64,000 nt of DNA. It comes from Paenibacillus sp. H1-7. Its GTDB lineage: Bacteria; Bacillota; Bacilli; Paenibacillales; NBRC-103111. This document shows positions 1-8,539 of the stretch, in pieces (within the stretch, counting starts at the first letter, position 1; each line of letters opens with the position of its first letter). The DNA lies in the NCBI RefSeq assembly GCF_022354825.1, contig NZ_CP031168.1, positions 2,047,501-2,111,500 on the forward strand, given 5' to 3'. The position numbers were made by a program, and so were the translations under genes. The notes beneath the pieces were generated by a model. The model was not told the DNA's origin and did not search any database. It saw only the letters and a list, made by a program, of their open reading frames with translations.

Positions 1-593
1 TATTGGATGTAGCCGCAGGCGCATCTTCCTTCGTTGCCGAAGCTAGCGCGAGAGGATTTCGTGCGCAGGCAGCGGACCCGTTATACGGGATGGACCCGGA
101 TGCGATTCAGGCACACGGGCAATCGGAGATTGAGAGCTCGACGCAGAAGCTGGCAGGAATCCGGGAGGTGTTCGACTGGTCCTATTATGGCAGCCTGGAG
201 CGTCACCGTGAGCTGCGCGAGCAGTCTTTGCGATTGTTCATGGATGACTTCCGGAAGTCCGCCGGCGCAGGCAAATATACACCGGCCGGGTTACCTGAGC
301 TTCCTTTTGATAATGATTCGTTTTCATTAGTGCTGTGCAGTCATTTTTTATTTTTATATAACGATATGCTCGGGGAATCATTTCACTTGCAGGCGATTCG
401 CGAGCTGCTCAGAGTGGGTAAAAGAGGGGGAAGGGTTCTCATTTATCCGCTGCATTCGCTGCGCTGGGTTCGTTATCCGCAGCTGGATAGCTTACTGTCG
501 GAACTCCGCCATGATGGGGTAGCTGCAGAGATGGGCAAGTCTGAATTGCCGTTTATACCGGGATCAACCGAATTTTTATGTCTTAGGAAATAA
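1..593 (+). CDS. Class I SAM-dependent methyltransferase, 5' partial
   Basis: The reading frame is open at the left window edge, so the true N-terminus is missing. The visible protein opens directly on a methyltransferase motif I (LDVAAGASSF), followed by the acidic loop ending AADPLYGMD. Later come a motif IV-like strand (FSLVLCSHFLFLYND) and LLRVGKRGGRVLIYPL, the usual motif around the end of the Rossmann sheet. It therefore binds S-adenosylmethionine and probably methylates a small molecule or macromolecule; the substrate cannot be read from sequence. The C-terminal end (FLCLRK) is intact and the stop lies about 15 bases before the tandem csp promoters. Confidence 0.75.
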   Translation, partial: LDVAAGASSFVAEASARGFRAQAADPLYGMDPDAIQAHGQSEIESSTQKLAGIREVFDWSYYGSLERHRELREQSLRLFMDDFRKSAGAGKYTPAGLPELPFDNDSFSLVLCSHFLFLYNDMLGESFHLQAIRELLRVGKRGGRVLIYPLHSLRWVRYPQLDSLLSELRHDGVAAEMGKSELPFIPGSTEFLCLRK

Positions 594-608
594 GAGAAAA
601 ATGGAAGC

Positions 609-655
609 TTGATTCTTTTTTGCAGGTTGATTTATAATTATTCTGGTGATATAAT
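609..655 (+). promoter_or_regulatory. Tandem sigma-A promoters of the cold-shock gene
   Basis: Two overlapping promoters are visible. P1 has TTGATT at 609-614 and TATAAT at 633-638 (18-base spacer). P2 has TTGATT at 627-632 and TATAAT at 650-655 (17-base spacer) with a TG extension before the -10. Transcription from P2 would start near 662, leaving a leader of only about 40 bases, much shorter than the long cold-shock leaders of Escherichia coli cspA. Confidence 0.7.
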
Positions 656-702
656 TAACGTATTCGCTCTCAGATGGCGATACTTCTAGGAGGTTGTTTT
701 CA

Positions 703-900
703 TTGAAAGGTACAGTTAAATGGTTTAACGCAGAAAAAGGCTACGGATTCATTCAAGTAGAAGGCGGCGACGATGTATTCGTTCACTTCTCCGCAATCCA
801 AGGCGACGGTTTCAAAACTCTTGAAGAAGGCCAATCCGTTGAGTTCGAAATCACTCAAGGAAACCGTGGTCCTCAAGCAGCTAACGTCATTAAGCTATAA
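703..900 (+). CDS. cspB: Cold-shock protein, CspA/CspB family
   Basis: A 65-residue single cold-shock domain that binds single-stranded RNA and DNA and acts as an RNA chaperone. Both nucleic-acid-binding motifs are intact: RNP1 (KGYGFI) and RNP2 (VFVHF). Length matches Bacillus CspB (67 residues). The start is the TTG at 703, giving [15 protein letters not shown] at 688-693 sits 9 bases upstream. The TTG at 694 abuts the SD and is rejected. It is monocistronic, between strong promoters and a structured terminator. Which of the several csp paralogues of the genome this corresponds to cannot be decided here. Confidence 0.95.
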   Translation: MKGTVKWFNAEKGYGFIQVEGGDDVFVHFSAIQGDGFKTLEEGQSVEFEITQGNRGPQAANVIKL

Positions 901-911
901 GATCAAAAAAA

Positions 912-980
912 CAGCGGCGTAAGACAAGAATAATCCATCTCTTGCAGATGGCTCTACATCATGGCATACGTCGGTTTTTC
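912..980 (+). terminator. Two-stem terminator after csp
   Basis: An outer stem CGGCGTA (915-921)/TACGTCG (967-973) encloses a perfect inner hairpin CCATCT-CTTGC-AGATGG (934-950) and is followed by GTTTTTC. The architecture is unusual for a simple intrinsic terminator but its position directly after csp and the T-run support that role. Confidence 0.5.
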
Positions 981-1013
981 TTATATATTAGTGTCATAGC
1001 AAGCAGGAAGAAA

Positions 1014-1048
1014 GCAGCTCTCGATCATTCGGGAGACTGCTTTTTTTT
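1014..1048 (+). terminator. Intrinsic terminator
   Basis: GCAG-CTCTCG (1014-1023) pairs with CGGGAG-A-CTGC (1030-1040) and is followed by eight T residues. It is the second terminator-like structure downstream of csp. Confidence 0.7.
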
Positions 1049-1098
1049 GGCTCATCCAATCATTATGGGGTATGGACTTGAATCGACACAACAATAGA

Positions 1099-1125
1099 GC
1101 CGTGAGCTCTCCAAGGAGTCACGGC
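1099..1125 (-). terminator. Hairpin downstream of the nitroreductase gene
   Basis: GCCGTGA (1099-1105) and TCACGGC (1119-1125) form a perfect 7-bp stem just past the stop of the minus-strand nitroreductase gene. The T-tract that follows on the minus strand (TCTATTGTTGT) is weak, so termination may be partial. Confidence 0.45.
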
Positions 1126-1143
1126 TTTACTGCTTTATTTCGG

Positions 1144-1791
1144 CTAGTTCACGATACGTAAAATTTCATCGACTTCCTTGCGGGGAAGCTTGCCGGGACG
1201 CTCAGAAGGATAACCAAGCGAAATGACCATGTTGATCTGGGAATGTTCCGGAATCTCCAAATACTCGCGAAGCTGCTCGGATGCAAGAAGAACAGGACCG
1301 GTCATCGGGCAAGTGGCAAGACCGCGAGCGTGTGCGGCCAGCATCAGATTTTGTGCGGCAAGGCAGCTGCTCTTGATGCCTTCCTCGGCCCAGACGGCAT
1401 CGTCAACGAGCTGAACCGGATCGAAAATACGGTCTCTGAACTTGGACATATATGGCGTAGCCAGGCAGACGATCAAGACAGGCGCATCGGAGAAGGCGGT
1501 TGCGTACGGTCCGAAAGACTTGACCAGCAGGCGCGCTTCTTTGCTCAGGCCGCGCTGCTCGGCTTCGGCTGCTCTCTTATGGAGCTGATCCCACGTCATT
1601 TGCTCAATCTCTTTAATCTTCTCGCGGTTCACGATGGCGATGAATTCCCAGGTTTGCGAGTTCGTATCGCTAGGCGCGTAGCGGGCGCAATCGATAAGCT
1701 CTTTTATATCCTCAACGGCTACTTCTTGCTCGGTGAAACGACGTACGCTTCTGCGTTCGTGCAGTATTGTTTTAAAATCGTTATATTCCAT
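1144..1791 (-). CDS. Nitroreductase family FMN-dependent oxidoreductase
   Basis: A 215-residue nitroreductase-fold protein that would use FMN and NAD(P)H to reduce nitroaromatics, quinones or similar electrophiles in the cytoplasm. The N-terminal FMN phosphate-binding signature ERRSVRRF is at residues 12-19, followed by the conserved ARYAPSDTNSQTWEF region; the C-terminal ISLGYPSERPGKLPRKEVDEI tail carries the family GYP motif. Length is typical. GGAG lies 5 bases before the ATG. The gene stands alone, with a 105-base gap to the efflux operon upstream. The physiological substrate is unknown. Confidence 0.85.
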   Translation of the reverse strand: MEYNDFKTILHERRSVRRFTEQEVAVEDIKELIDCARYAPSDTNSQTWEFIAIVNREKIKEIEQMTWDQLHKRAAEAEQRGLSKEARLLVKSFGPYATAFSDAPVLIVCLATPYMSKFRDRIFDPVQLVDDAVWAEEGIKSSCLAAQNLMLAAHARGLATCPMTGPVLLASEQLREYLEIPEHSQINMVISLGYPSERPGKLPRKEVDEILRIVN

Positions 1792-1896
1792 TGGTACTCC
1801 ATCCCTTCAAACATGCAAACATGATTATGACTTGGTACTAAAAGCCACCATTCATTATATCCGGTTTGGAGGGGGATGACAACCTTTGCGTTGCCC

Positions 1897-3003
1897 TTAT
1901 TGAATCACCACGGTGTCTCCTTCGTTCAAGCCCTTCACAATCTCCGTTTTTTCTGGAGTTTCCAATCCGATTTCAATTTCTTTCTTTTCCAAACCGTTAG
2001 GCCCGTTTTGAACCATGACGTAATATTGATCCTTGTCGCGCTGAATGGCGAGAGTGGAGACGACCAGAGTACCCGGCTTCTTGTCGGTCATCACCGTAGC
2101 GGTCAGGCTCAAGCCGGCGATGAGCTGCTCATTTTGCTCCAGGGAGATGGTGACCTCGAATTCGGCTGCCGCCGTTTTACTGGCAGAATCACTGCTGTCC
2201 CCTGTATTTTTGGCGAATTTGGAGATACGCTCGATTTTTCCTTGAAGCTTGGTATTTTTGAGAGCATCGACCTTGACCTCCACCGGCATGCCGACCTTCA
2301 GCTTGAACAGATCGTATTCTCCCACCGTGCAGATGAGCTGCAGCTTGGTCAAATCGACGATTTTTCCTACCCGTTCGTTTTCCTTCAAAGATTGCGGCTG
2401 CTTGGTGCTGTCGAACAAAAATATGCCGTTCACAGGGGCCGTGAATTGAGCCGCTTGGCGCTTCTCCAGCTTTTGCGCGAGCTGGGATTGCATGTGCTCG
2501 AGATTCAGCCTCGAAATCTCCTCCTGTATTTCTTGGCTTTTCGACTGCGCATAGCGCTGCTTCGCCGCACTCTCGTTGATGCCTTCCGCACTGACGGCTG
2601 CTTCTTGTGCTCCCGTATCGCGCTGAAATTCGGCCAGCTTGAGCTCCAGCTCCTGTTTTTTCTTATTGGCCTGAAGCTGCGCTATTTCATCGTCGAGCGC
2701 TGCGCTGTCCAGCTGGAACAAGGAGTCTCCCTTGCCGACCTGTGCGCCGTCGGTGACGGTCCACGCTTTGACATCCGCAGAGAAGGGGGCGTTGATGTAG
2801 GTTTCATTTTGATAGGACGTTTTCCCTTTCACTTCGACGGAGCTGATCAAATCCTCCCGGGTTACTTTGAATGACAGAGCGGACATTCCTTGATTGATCT
2901 GCTGCTGCGGCGCCGGCTTGGAATGGCTTTGCAAATAGAGGAAAGCGGTTATTCCGATTACTGCGGCTCCGGCTATAGCCGATATCCATGTTTTCTTTTT
3001 CAT
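1897..3003 (-). CDS. HlyD/MacA-like efflux adaptor (membrane fusion) subunit
   Basis: A 368-residue membrane-anchored adaptor of an ABC efflux pump. Residues 7-24 form one N-terminal transmembrane anchor. The body has the order expected of MacA/YknX proteins: a lipoyl-like half (NAPFSADVKAWTVTDGAQVGKGDSLFQLD), a coiled-coil hairpin rich in Q/E/K (about residues 95-165), the second lipoyl half (FTAPVNGIFLFD), then beta-barrel and membrane-proximal domains. It is the last gene of a three-gene operon, 14 bases after the permease gene. In Bacillus subtilis the related YknWXYZ pump protects against the SDP toxin; a similar peptide or drug export role is inferred, not shown. Confidence 0.85.
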   Translation of the reverse strand: MKKKTWISAIAGAAVIGITAFLYLQSHSKPAPQQQINQGMSALSFKVTREDLISSVEVKGKTSYQNETYINAPFSADVKAWTVTDGAQVGKGDSLFQLDSAALDDEIAQLQANKKKQELELKLAEFQRDTGAQEAAVSAEGINESAAKQRYAQSKSQEIQEEISRLNLEHMQSQLAQKLEKRQAAQFTAPVNGIFLFDSTKQPQSLKENERVGKIVDLTKLQLICTVGEYDLFKLKVGMPVEVKVDALKNTKLQGKIERISKFAKNTGDSSDSASKTAAAEFEVTISLEQNEQLIAGLSLTATVMTDKKPGTLVVSTLAIQRDKDQYYVMVQNGPNGLEKKEIEIGLETPEKTEIVKGLNEGDTVVIQ

Positions 3004-3017
3004 CGCTTAGTTGTCTC

Positions 3018-4409
3018 CTAGTCTCGTTTGATAGCGGTCAATGCGTCGGTGCGGGATGCTTTGATGGCGGGGTAGATTCCCGACAAAACACCGGTCAGTA
3101 CGGCAAAGAACAATCCTACAGGCAATATCCACGGGCTGATGAACAAGATTTCCTGCTCGGCTCCCGGACGCGGAGGGGAAAATTTCATGACGACGATGTT
3201 GATCCCCCAAATAACCCAGTACGATAATAAAATGCCGCAGCCGCCTCCCAGTACTCCAAGCAGAGCGGATTCGACCATAAACATATGCCGGATCTGCTTC
3301 AAGTTGGCTCCCAGCACCTTCATAATGCCGATCTGCCGTCTTCTCTGATACGTGGACATGGTCATAGCAACGATGATCGAGATGGAAGCGACGAACAGAA
3401 TGAACAAACCGACGCCGCCGAACACCAGGCGCAATATAACCAATTCCCCTTGCATTCGTTCCTCTCGGAACAGGTTCGTCTCGGTAGACAGCTTCAGCTT
3501 CTTGATCCACTCATCCAATTCCCGGACGTGGGAGCTTTCATCGACTTTAATTTTGACTTCATTATACTCCGGCTCCGGCTGTGCCGCTTTCGTACTCGAA
3601 CCGGATTTGCTGCTCGCGTTCGAGTTGGCTTCGGCCATGGCGTCGCGGATCTTTTTGCCGAGAGCGGGGGAGATGAACGCCGTCTTCATGTTGCTAACCA
3701 TATCGTCGGAGACACCTTCCGGCTTCTTCAAAATGCCGACGACACGAAGCGGGAACTGAATGCTCGAGATCTGCTGCCCGTTCGGCATGAAAATTTGCGG
3801 CTTCAAAATAATCTGCTTTTGATAGACGGGATACGCAATAATGCGCTGGTTAAGATAGTTGTCGAGCTGCTCGCTTTCGGACTGCTCCTCCTGGCTTCCG
3901 GAACGGGAGAGCTGTTCGTCGAACAGTCCCATCGTGGCACCGTAGCTCAAGATGATCGTATTGTCCATATCGGAGGCTCCTCCCTGATGCAGCTCGGAGC
4001 CGAAAGCCTCCAGTGTGTCCAGCTCGGTAGCGTATACGTTGTAGAGCTGACCTCTCTTATTATCTACCTCGAACTCGAATTGATTGAACGTCTGGTAGGT
4101 GGCCAATGCTTTGACATAGGGAAGGCTGCGCATAATGTCTATTTTGGCCTTGTTCAGCTCGTACGCCTTGGAGGCATTGGTATCCTTGGCGTCGGCGCCT
4201 TTGGCAATTCCGTTCCGCACGGTTATTTCGTCCGATTTCATATAGAAGCTCATCTGCGTCTTGCTGTAATGGTTGATCGATTCGCCGAACGACAAGGCAA
4301 CGATGATCGAGGCGGAGCCTATGGCGATCCCCATGGCGCACAGCGCGGTGACGACCATTCTCCGTCTCAGCTGCTCCCAGCCCAGCTTCAAGTAATCGCG
4401 GAGCCTCAT
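3018..4409 (-). CDS. MacB/FtsX-type ABC transporter permease
   Basis: A 463-residue permease with the MacB layout: one N-terminal transmembrane segment (about residues 18-40), a large extracytoplasmic domain (about 45-320) that includes a low-complexity Ser/Lys linker, then three C-terminal transmembrane segments of the FtsX domain, with the family sequence MSTYQRRRQIGIMKVLGA. It partners the ATPase encoded immediately upstream, with which it overlaps by four bases (ATGA), and the adaptor downstream. MacB-type systems do not pump substrate through the membrane but transmit force to it; the substrate here is unknown. Confidence 0.88.
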   Translation of the reverse strand: MRLRDYLKLGWEQLRRRMVVTALCAMGIAIGSASIIVALSFGESINHYSKTQMSFYMKSDEITVRNGIAKGADAKDTNASKAYELNKAKIDIMRSLPYVKALATYQTFNQFEFEVDNKRGQLYNVYATELDTLEAFGSELHQGGASDMDNTIILSYGATMGLFDEQLSRSGSQEEQSESEQLDNYLNQRIIAYPVYQKQIILKPQIFMPNGQQISSIQFPLRVVGILKKPEGVSDDMVSNMKTAFISPALGKKIRDAMAEANSNASSKSGSSTKAAQPEPEYNEVKIKVDESSHVRELDEWIKKLKLSTETNLFREERMQGELVILRLVFGGVGLFILFVASISIIVAMTMSTYQRRRQIGIMKVLGANLKQIRHMFMVESALLGVLGGGCGILLSYWVIWGINIVVMKFSPPRPGAEQEILFISPWILPVGLFFAVLTGVLSGIYPAIKASRTDALTAIKRD

Positions 4410-5098
4410 TCGTCCTCACCCGCCTCAAGTGGTTCCTCCACCAAATAACCGTCCCGCAGCTGGATTACTCTACGGGTTCGTTTGGCCACTTCAATCTCGT
4501 GGGTGACAATGACAAACGTGATCTGCGATGTTTTATTAAGCTCGAGAAGCAGATCGATGATTTCTTTCTCGGTCTTGGTATCCAAATTCCCCGTAGGTTC
4601 GTCTGCGAACACGATCGCCGGCTCGGTAATCAGGGAGCGGGCGATACTGACGCGCTGCTGCTGGCCGCCCGATAATTGGGAGGGGAACATTTCCGTTTTC
4701 TCTCCCAGCCCTACTTTCGTCAGCAGCGCTACCGCCTTCTCCTTGCGGATTTTGGCTTTGATGCCCTGAAATACAAGCGGCAGCTCGACATTTTCACGAA
4801 CCGTCAAGTGCGGAATCAGCTCATAGGATTGAAAAATAAAGCCGATATGCGTCCGTCGGAACTCCGCCAGCTGGTTTTCGGACATTTTCTCAATCGGATG
4901 CCCGTTAATAAGAATGCTTCCTTGCGACGGCTTCATTAAACCGGCCATCAGGTTAAGAAGCGTCGATTTGCCGGATCCAGAGCTTCCGAGAAGCGAGACA
5001 ATCTCCCCTTTGGACACGGTAAAATGAATATCGTGAAGGACCGGCGTCTCTTCGTTTCCGTTACGGAACCGATGTGATAAATGATCTACTGCAAGCAC
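4406..5098 (-). CDS. MacB/LolD-type ABC transporter ATP-binding protein
   Basis: A 230-residue ABC ATPase with Walker A GSSGSGKST, Q-loop (FIFQSYELIPHLTVRENVELPL, typical of the LolD/MacB/YknY group), signature LSGGQQQR, Walker B IVFADEPTG and the H-loop VTHE. I place the start at the GTG at 5098 (MLAVDHLSHRF): GGAGG lies 6-7 bases upstream and family members begin there. The same frame is open for 57 more codons upstream, but that stretch contains a terminator-like hairpin and has no ribosome binding site. First gene of the efflux operon. Confidence 0.9.
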   Translation of the reverse strand: MLAVDHLSHRFRNGNEETPVLHDIHFTVSKGEIVSLLGSSGSGKSTLLNLMAGLMKPSQGSILINGHPIEKMSENQLAEFRRTHIGFIFQSYELIPHLTVRENVELPLVFQGIKAKIRKEKAVALLTKVGLGEKTEMFPSQLSGGQQQRVSIARSLITEPAIVFADEPTGNLDTKTEKEIIDLLLELNKTSQITFVIVTHEIEVAKRTRRVIQLRDGYLVEEPLEAGEDE

Positions 5099-5165
5099 GT
5101 AACCCCTCCGTCTTCCGTTCGTTAATTTAAAGATGGCACCGAATGCGTCATGTACAGCATTGAAA

Positions 5166-5206
5166 AAAGAATGCGAAAAAGCCCTGTTGCAGGTCTGCAG
5201 CAGGGC
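5166..5206 (-). terminator. Strong hairpin plus T-runs between the MFS gene and the ABC operon
   Basis: On the minus strand GCCCTGCTGCAG and CTGCAACAGGGC form a nearly perfect 12-bp stem followed by TTTTTCGCATTCTTTTTT. It sits 130 bases after the MFS stop but only about 70 bases before the ABC operon start, so it could terminate the MFS operon or act as an attenuator in the leader of the efflux operon. Confidence 0.75.
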
Positions 5207-5335
5207 GGATTGCTCACTCGCGCCATTTCCTCGCAGCATGCCTATACTATAGACGACGGAAATGGACATTTTCTTGCGTAGCGGAACGATTTTCTGAGCG
5301 AAAATTTGAACATTTCTTGACTAACTTGGCAAACA

Positions 5336-6502
5336 TTAGTCGTGCTTGTAAGCATAATGCAAAAACAGGAAGCCGAATACGGCAATCAAGGATAGCGCTG
5401 CGCCAATACCGTACATGACGTGCGGACCGAAATCGCGGAACAGCCAGCCGCCCAAAGTACCGCTGACGAGCCCGGCAACTCCCGACCAGCAGACGGCGAA
5501 GATCGCTTGGCCGGTAGCCCGGAACTCATCGGGGACATTCCTCTGGATATAACGGATGACGGTAAAGAAGAAGATGCCGAACGAAATGCTGTGCATGGCC
5601 TGAATGACGATAACCCACAACGGATTCTCGACCTGGCTCATCAGCAGAAACCGGACGACATATACGATAGCGCAAACGGCCAGAAGAGGCAGCTCCTTGT
5701 ACTTGTGACCGTATTTGCTGAGCAGGAAAAAAATCGGGATTTCGCTCACGGCCGAAACCATCCACGACCAGCCGACGATGGAGGGGTCCGCCCCCAGCTG
5801 CTTCAAGAACAGGGCTAGAAACCCGTCGTTAAACCGGTGAGCTACCGAAACAACCGTAATGGTCAGCAAAAAGAGCACCATTTGCCGGGAAGCGACGATT
5901 TGCACCATGCCGGAAAACTGGATTTTTTTGCCCGATTGACTGCGACCGTCCGTAAGCAGCGTCGACAAAACGAGGGATAGGCCAATTGTAAACAAGCATA
6001 GGATAGCCGTTAGGCCGGAGCCGCGCTGCTGAAGCAGCAAACCGAAGAAGAGAGAGGCTGCTGCAAACCCGATAGAGCCCCAAATACGGAAGGAGGCGTA
6101 GCTTTTGTTCGTTCCGCTAATATTCAGCAGCGTCAAGCTGTCGTTTAACGAGGTCGTCGGCGACTGGAAGAAAAAGAACACCGCCATAAAGACCATGAGC
6201 CACCCAAAATTCGCCGTCTGAAAAACGACGAACGACGTGACGAGCTGAGCGGCAAGGATGACGAGCAGAATCTTTTTGACGGTTTGAAGCTTATCGCTGA
6301 TTATGCCCCAGAACAGATTCGACACGATGCCGATCAACGGTCCGATGGAGTAGAGCAGTCCGATTTGAATCGTCGAATATCCAACCGATTGAAAATATAA
6401 AGGAAAATACGAGACAATGACGGCCGTTGTCATAAAAAATGAAAATGTAAAGGCGCGCTGCGCACCGTAATGAGGCTTGCGCTGTTGAATTCCGCTTTCC
6501 AC
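5336..6502 (-). CDS. MFS transporter, PPP/MFS_1_like family
   Basis: A 388-residue, 12-helix major facilitator. The opening AFTFSFFMTTAVIVSYFPLYFQSVGYSTIQIGLL followed by NLFWGIISDK is the signature arrangement of MFS_1_like proteins related to HcaT and to YwbF/AraP-type permeases. It begins at a GTG (MESGIQQ); the SD is weak. It lies 14 bases after the MATE-like gene, so the two exporters form one operon. It is a clear paralogue of the MFS gene at 14678-15838. Substrate unknown. Confidence 0.8.
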   Translation of the reverse strand: MESGIQQRKPHYGAQRAFTFSFFMTTAVIVSYFPLYFQSVGYSTIQIGLLYSIGPLIGIVSNLFWGIISDKLQTVKKILLVILAAQLVTSFVVFQTANFGWLMVFMAVFFFFQSPTTSLNDSLTLLNISGTNKSYASFRIWGSIGFAAASLFFGLLLQQRGSGLTAILCLFTIGLSLVLSTLLTDGRSQSGKKIQFSGMVQIVASRQMVLFLLTITVVSVAHRFNDGFLALFLKQLGADPSIVGWSWMVSAVSEIPIFFLLSKYGHKYKELPLLAVCAIVYVVRFLLMSQVENPLWVIVIQAMHSISFGIFFFTVIRYIQRNVPDEFRATGQAIFAVCWSGVAGLVSGTLGGWLFRDFGPHVMYGIGAALSLIAVFGFLFLHYAYKHD

Positions 6503-6516
6503 GTAATCACTCGATT

Positions 6517-7851
6517 CTATGTTTTAAAAGTCATTCGTTCCGGCAGCTTGTCGGACGTCTTCCACAATTCCCTAAGGACGAACCAGACGACGGCCGCTTC
6601 GGCGGCAAGACCGAGCGATTGCGCCAAAGCTCCGATCATTCCGTTCCAGCCCGGACTCCACATCACGCCGAGCACGAGGGAAATCAGCGTCACTGTGACG
6701 TTCGCCGCCTGGGACCAAACCATTACCTTCGTTTGTCCGCGCAGCATGATCATTCCATTGCCGAAATCAAGCCAAGGAAATACAAGCGTCGTAATCATAA
6801 ACACTCGCAGCGTATCGAGGCTGGCGTGCATAAGCCGTTCGTTCACACCCATGACATTCTGCATGAATAGCGGTCCGAGCGGAGTATAAGCAAGCATGGC
6901 AATCAGCAGACCCGGAATGAACGCAAGCATGAGCGTGAAGCGCATGACCGTCTGCGAATCTTTGCGGTAAAAGTTCAGCACGATCTGATGAATGTAGGAG
7001 AAAAAGCTTTGCACCAGGTTCGTCAAGCTTCCCGCAATGGCGAATGCCGCTACAGCCAGCTGGAAATCCATCGTTTTGCCCAAAAATGCATTAATTGCAG
7101 GCCCGACGATAACGGCGATGACCGATGAGTAGAGCAGCGGGCGGTAAAATTGAAATATCTGCTTGGGCTTTTCGATCGGATGGTCCGGTTTTTTCTCGGG
7201 AATTTGCTTCAATAGCGAACGGCCCTCCCAGACACTGACCGCAGCCTCGACCACCATTCCTGTCAGAAAAATAATAGCCCCGACTTTACCGCTGTCAACC
7301 TGGTTCGTATGAATGAAGTAGAGCGACAGCACGTACATCGCAATAAGCCGGATTACCATCCCGATCGTCAGCCATTTGGTTCGCATATTAAAAATGATAA
7401 TTCCGTGATACAAACAGCGCAGTCCCGAAAAAATACTGACGAACATTAAAATCTTATATACATCGACCATGGGCTGAAGCAGCGATTCCTCGACGCCGAA
7501 AAAATGCAAAAACACCCATTTGCCTACTGGAGTGTAGCAAATCAGGGCGCCTAACAGCATAATTGCCGCCAATATATACCAGCTGATGATGGACATGGCC
7601 CGGAAGGAGACGCGGTCGCGAACCAGAGCCGAGCAAGTTTGCCGCATAAGAACGGCGGGTCTTTCGGTGATGCCCAGAATACTGAGAGGCAGCGCGTAGC
7701 TTGCGATAATAATCTCCGGATTGGCGGAGCGGGCAAGCGTACTGTTAATGATGACGTGAGAGATCGTGACGAGGCTGGACGCTATTCCGAGCGGGATGAA
7801 AAAGGTCAGCAGCTGCTTATACGTCACTCTGGGTTGTTCGATGCTACTCAT
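6517..7851 (-). CDS. MATE-like multi-antimicrobial extrusion family membrane protein
   Basis: A 444-residue integral membrane protein with about 12 hydrophobic helices, including FIPLGIASSLVTISHVIINSTLARS at the N-terminus, a pattern shared with MatE/polysaccharide-flippase superfamily proteins. It probably exports or flips a small molecule or lipid. The start is the ATG at 7851 (MSSIEQPRVTYKQ) behind AGGAG; an in-frame TTG 36 bases upstream lacks an SD. An extended -10 (TGCTATACT on the minus strand, near 7900) lies upstream. Co-operonic with the MFS gene downstream. Specificity cannot be inferred. Confidence 0.75.
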   Translation of the reverse strand: MSSIEQPRVTYKQLLTFFIPLGIASSLVTISHVIINSTLARSANPEIIIASYALPLSILGITERPAVLMRQTCSALVRDRVSFRAMSIISWYILAAIMLLGALICYTPVGKWVFLHFFGVEESLLQPMVDVYKILMFVSIFSGLRCLYHGIIIFNMRTKWLTIGMVIRLIAMYVLSLYFIHTNQVDSGKVGAIIFLTGMVVEAAVSVWEGRSLLKQIPEKKPDHPIEKPKQIFQFYRPLLYSSVIAVIVGPAINAFLGKTMDFQLAVAAFAIAGSLTNLVQSFFSYIHQIVLNFYRKDSQTVMRFTLMLAFIPGLLIAMLAYTPLGPLFMQNVMGVNERLMHASLDTLRVFMITTLVFPWLDFGNGMIMLRGQTKVMVWSQAANVTVTLISLVLGVMWSPGWNGMIGALAQSLGLAAEAAVVWFVLRELWKTSDKLPERMTFKT

Positions 7852-8089
7852 AAAGTCAAGGCTCCTAGGTATGTTTAACGTTAACAATCATTCTTCCTAG
7901 TATAGCATAGAAATTCCCGAGTGGAGCGGAAAATTTACATACCTACTGGCAGAGGGTTGCGGCTTCGTGGTACATTTATGTAGATAAAGAAAGTGCAGAA
8001 AAATAACCCCGCAAAGTGGCGCTTTGACTTCGAAGCCAAAGCGGATACTTTGCCGGGAGCCCCGAAAATTAAGAAAGGCGGAACCATTT

Positions 8090-8407
8090 ATGACATGGAC
8101 TTTCGTACAAGATGAACGACTTGGTATACCGCTGCCTCATTTGGACAAAGAATGGGAAGAGTACTCCGATCAAGAGCGGTCTGATATATTGCTGCGCTGG
8201 GAAGAAATCCGGGGAACGATACCGGATCAGATCAAACGTCTCGAGAAAATCATTATCCGCAAGCAAAATCAATTGAATGTGGAGGATAATTTCAAGCTGT
8301 CCTGCGAGCTGAACAGCGAGATTGCCGAGCTGGCGGGCACCATTAACGAGCTTCACCTTTGGTTCCGGGTCAATCAGGACGTGTCGGCCTCCGCTGCGCA
8401 TCATTGA
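8090..8407 (+). CDS. Conserved-looking hypothetical coiled-coil protein
   Basis: A 105-residue hydrophilic protein that I do not recognise. It starts MTWTFVQDERLGIPLPHLDKEWEEYS and then forms a helical stretch rich in Ile, Leu, Lys and Glu (IPDQIKRLEKIIIRKQNQLNVEDNF) likely to be a short coiled-coil hairpin, ending in a helix (CELNSEIAELAGTINELHLWFRV). The ATG at 8090 has GAAAGGCGG 8 bases upstream; a longer frame from 8024 has no SD. It stands alone between the divergent exporter operon and the repeat element at 8477. Cytosolic; function unknown. Confidence 0.7.
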   Translation: MTWTFVQDERLGIPLPHLDKEWEEYSDQERSDILLRWEEIRGTIPDQIKRLEKIIIRKQNQLNVEDNFKLSCELNSEIAELAGTINELHLWFRVNQDVSASAAHH

Positions 8408-8476
8408 GATAAACCTCTATCCAGGTCTTTCGAAGAGGAGTGATCTCGTTCAGATGTAGGTCTATTCGCCAACAGA

Positions 8477-8531
8477 AAAGTTTGTTAAGCACTTTAATGC
8501 TTTAACGAAGTTAAACTTTCCTATGTGGTAA
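8477..8531 (+). repeat. Interspersed hairpin element, copy 1 (short form)
   Basis: A stem AAAGTTT (8477-8483)/AAACTTT (8513-8519) with inner arms GTTAAGC (8484-8490)/GCTTTAAC (8499-8506), followed by CCTATGTGGTAA. The last 21 bases (8511-8531) are identical to 62170-62190 and the flanking 25 bases are similar, so this is one of two copies of the same dispersed element. No coding potential seen. Confidence 0.6.
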
Positions 8532-8539
8532 GAAATAGA

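Noticed and set aside
1876..2874. A 332-codon plus-strand frame opposite the HlyD-like gene
   Set aside because: No recognisable motifs, low-quality composition, and the opposite strand encodes a full adaptor protein in an operon.
5099..5269. N-terminal extension of the ABC ATPase
   Set aside because: It crosses a terminator hairpin, lacks an SD and adds residues not found in the family; GTG 5098 has GGAGG at proper spacing.
7990..8089. A GC-rich leader (GCCGGGAGCCCC region) considered as a riboswitch
   Set aside because: Compared with remembered c-di-GMP, c-di-AMP and SAM riboswitch consensus motifs; no match.
8024..8089. Longer version of the 105-residue hypothetical protein
   Set aside because: No SD before the upstream start, while GAAAGGCGG lies correctly before ATG 8090.
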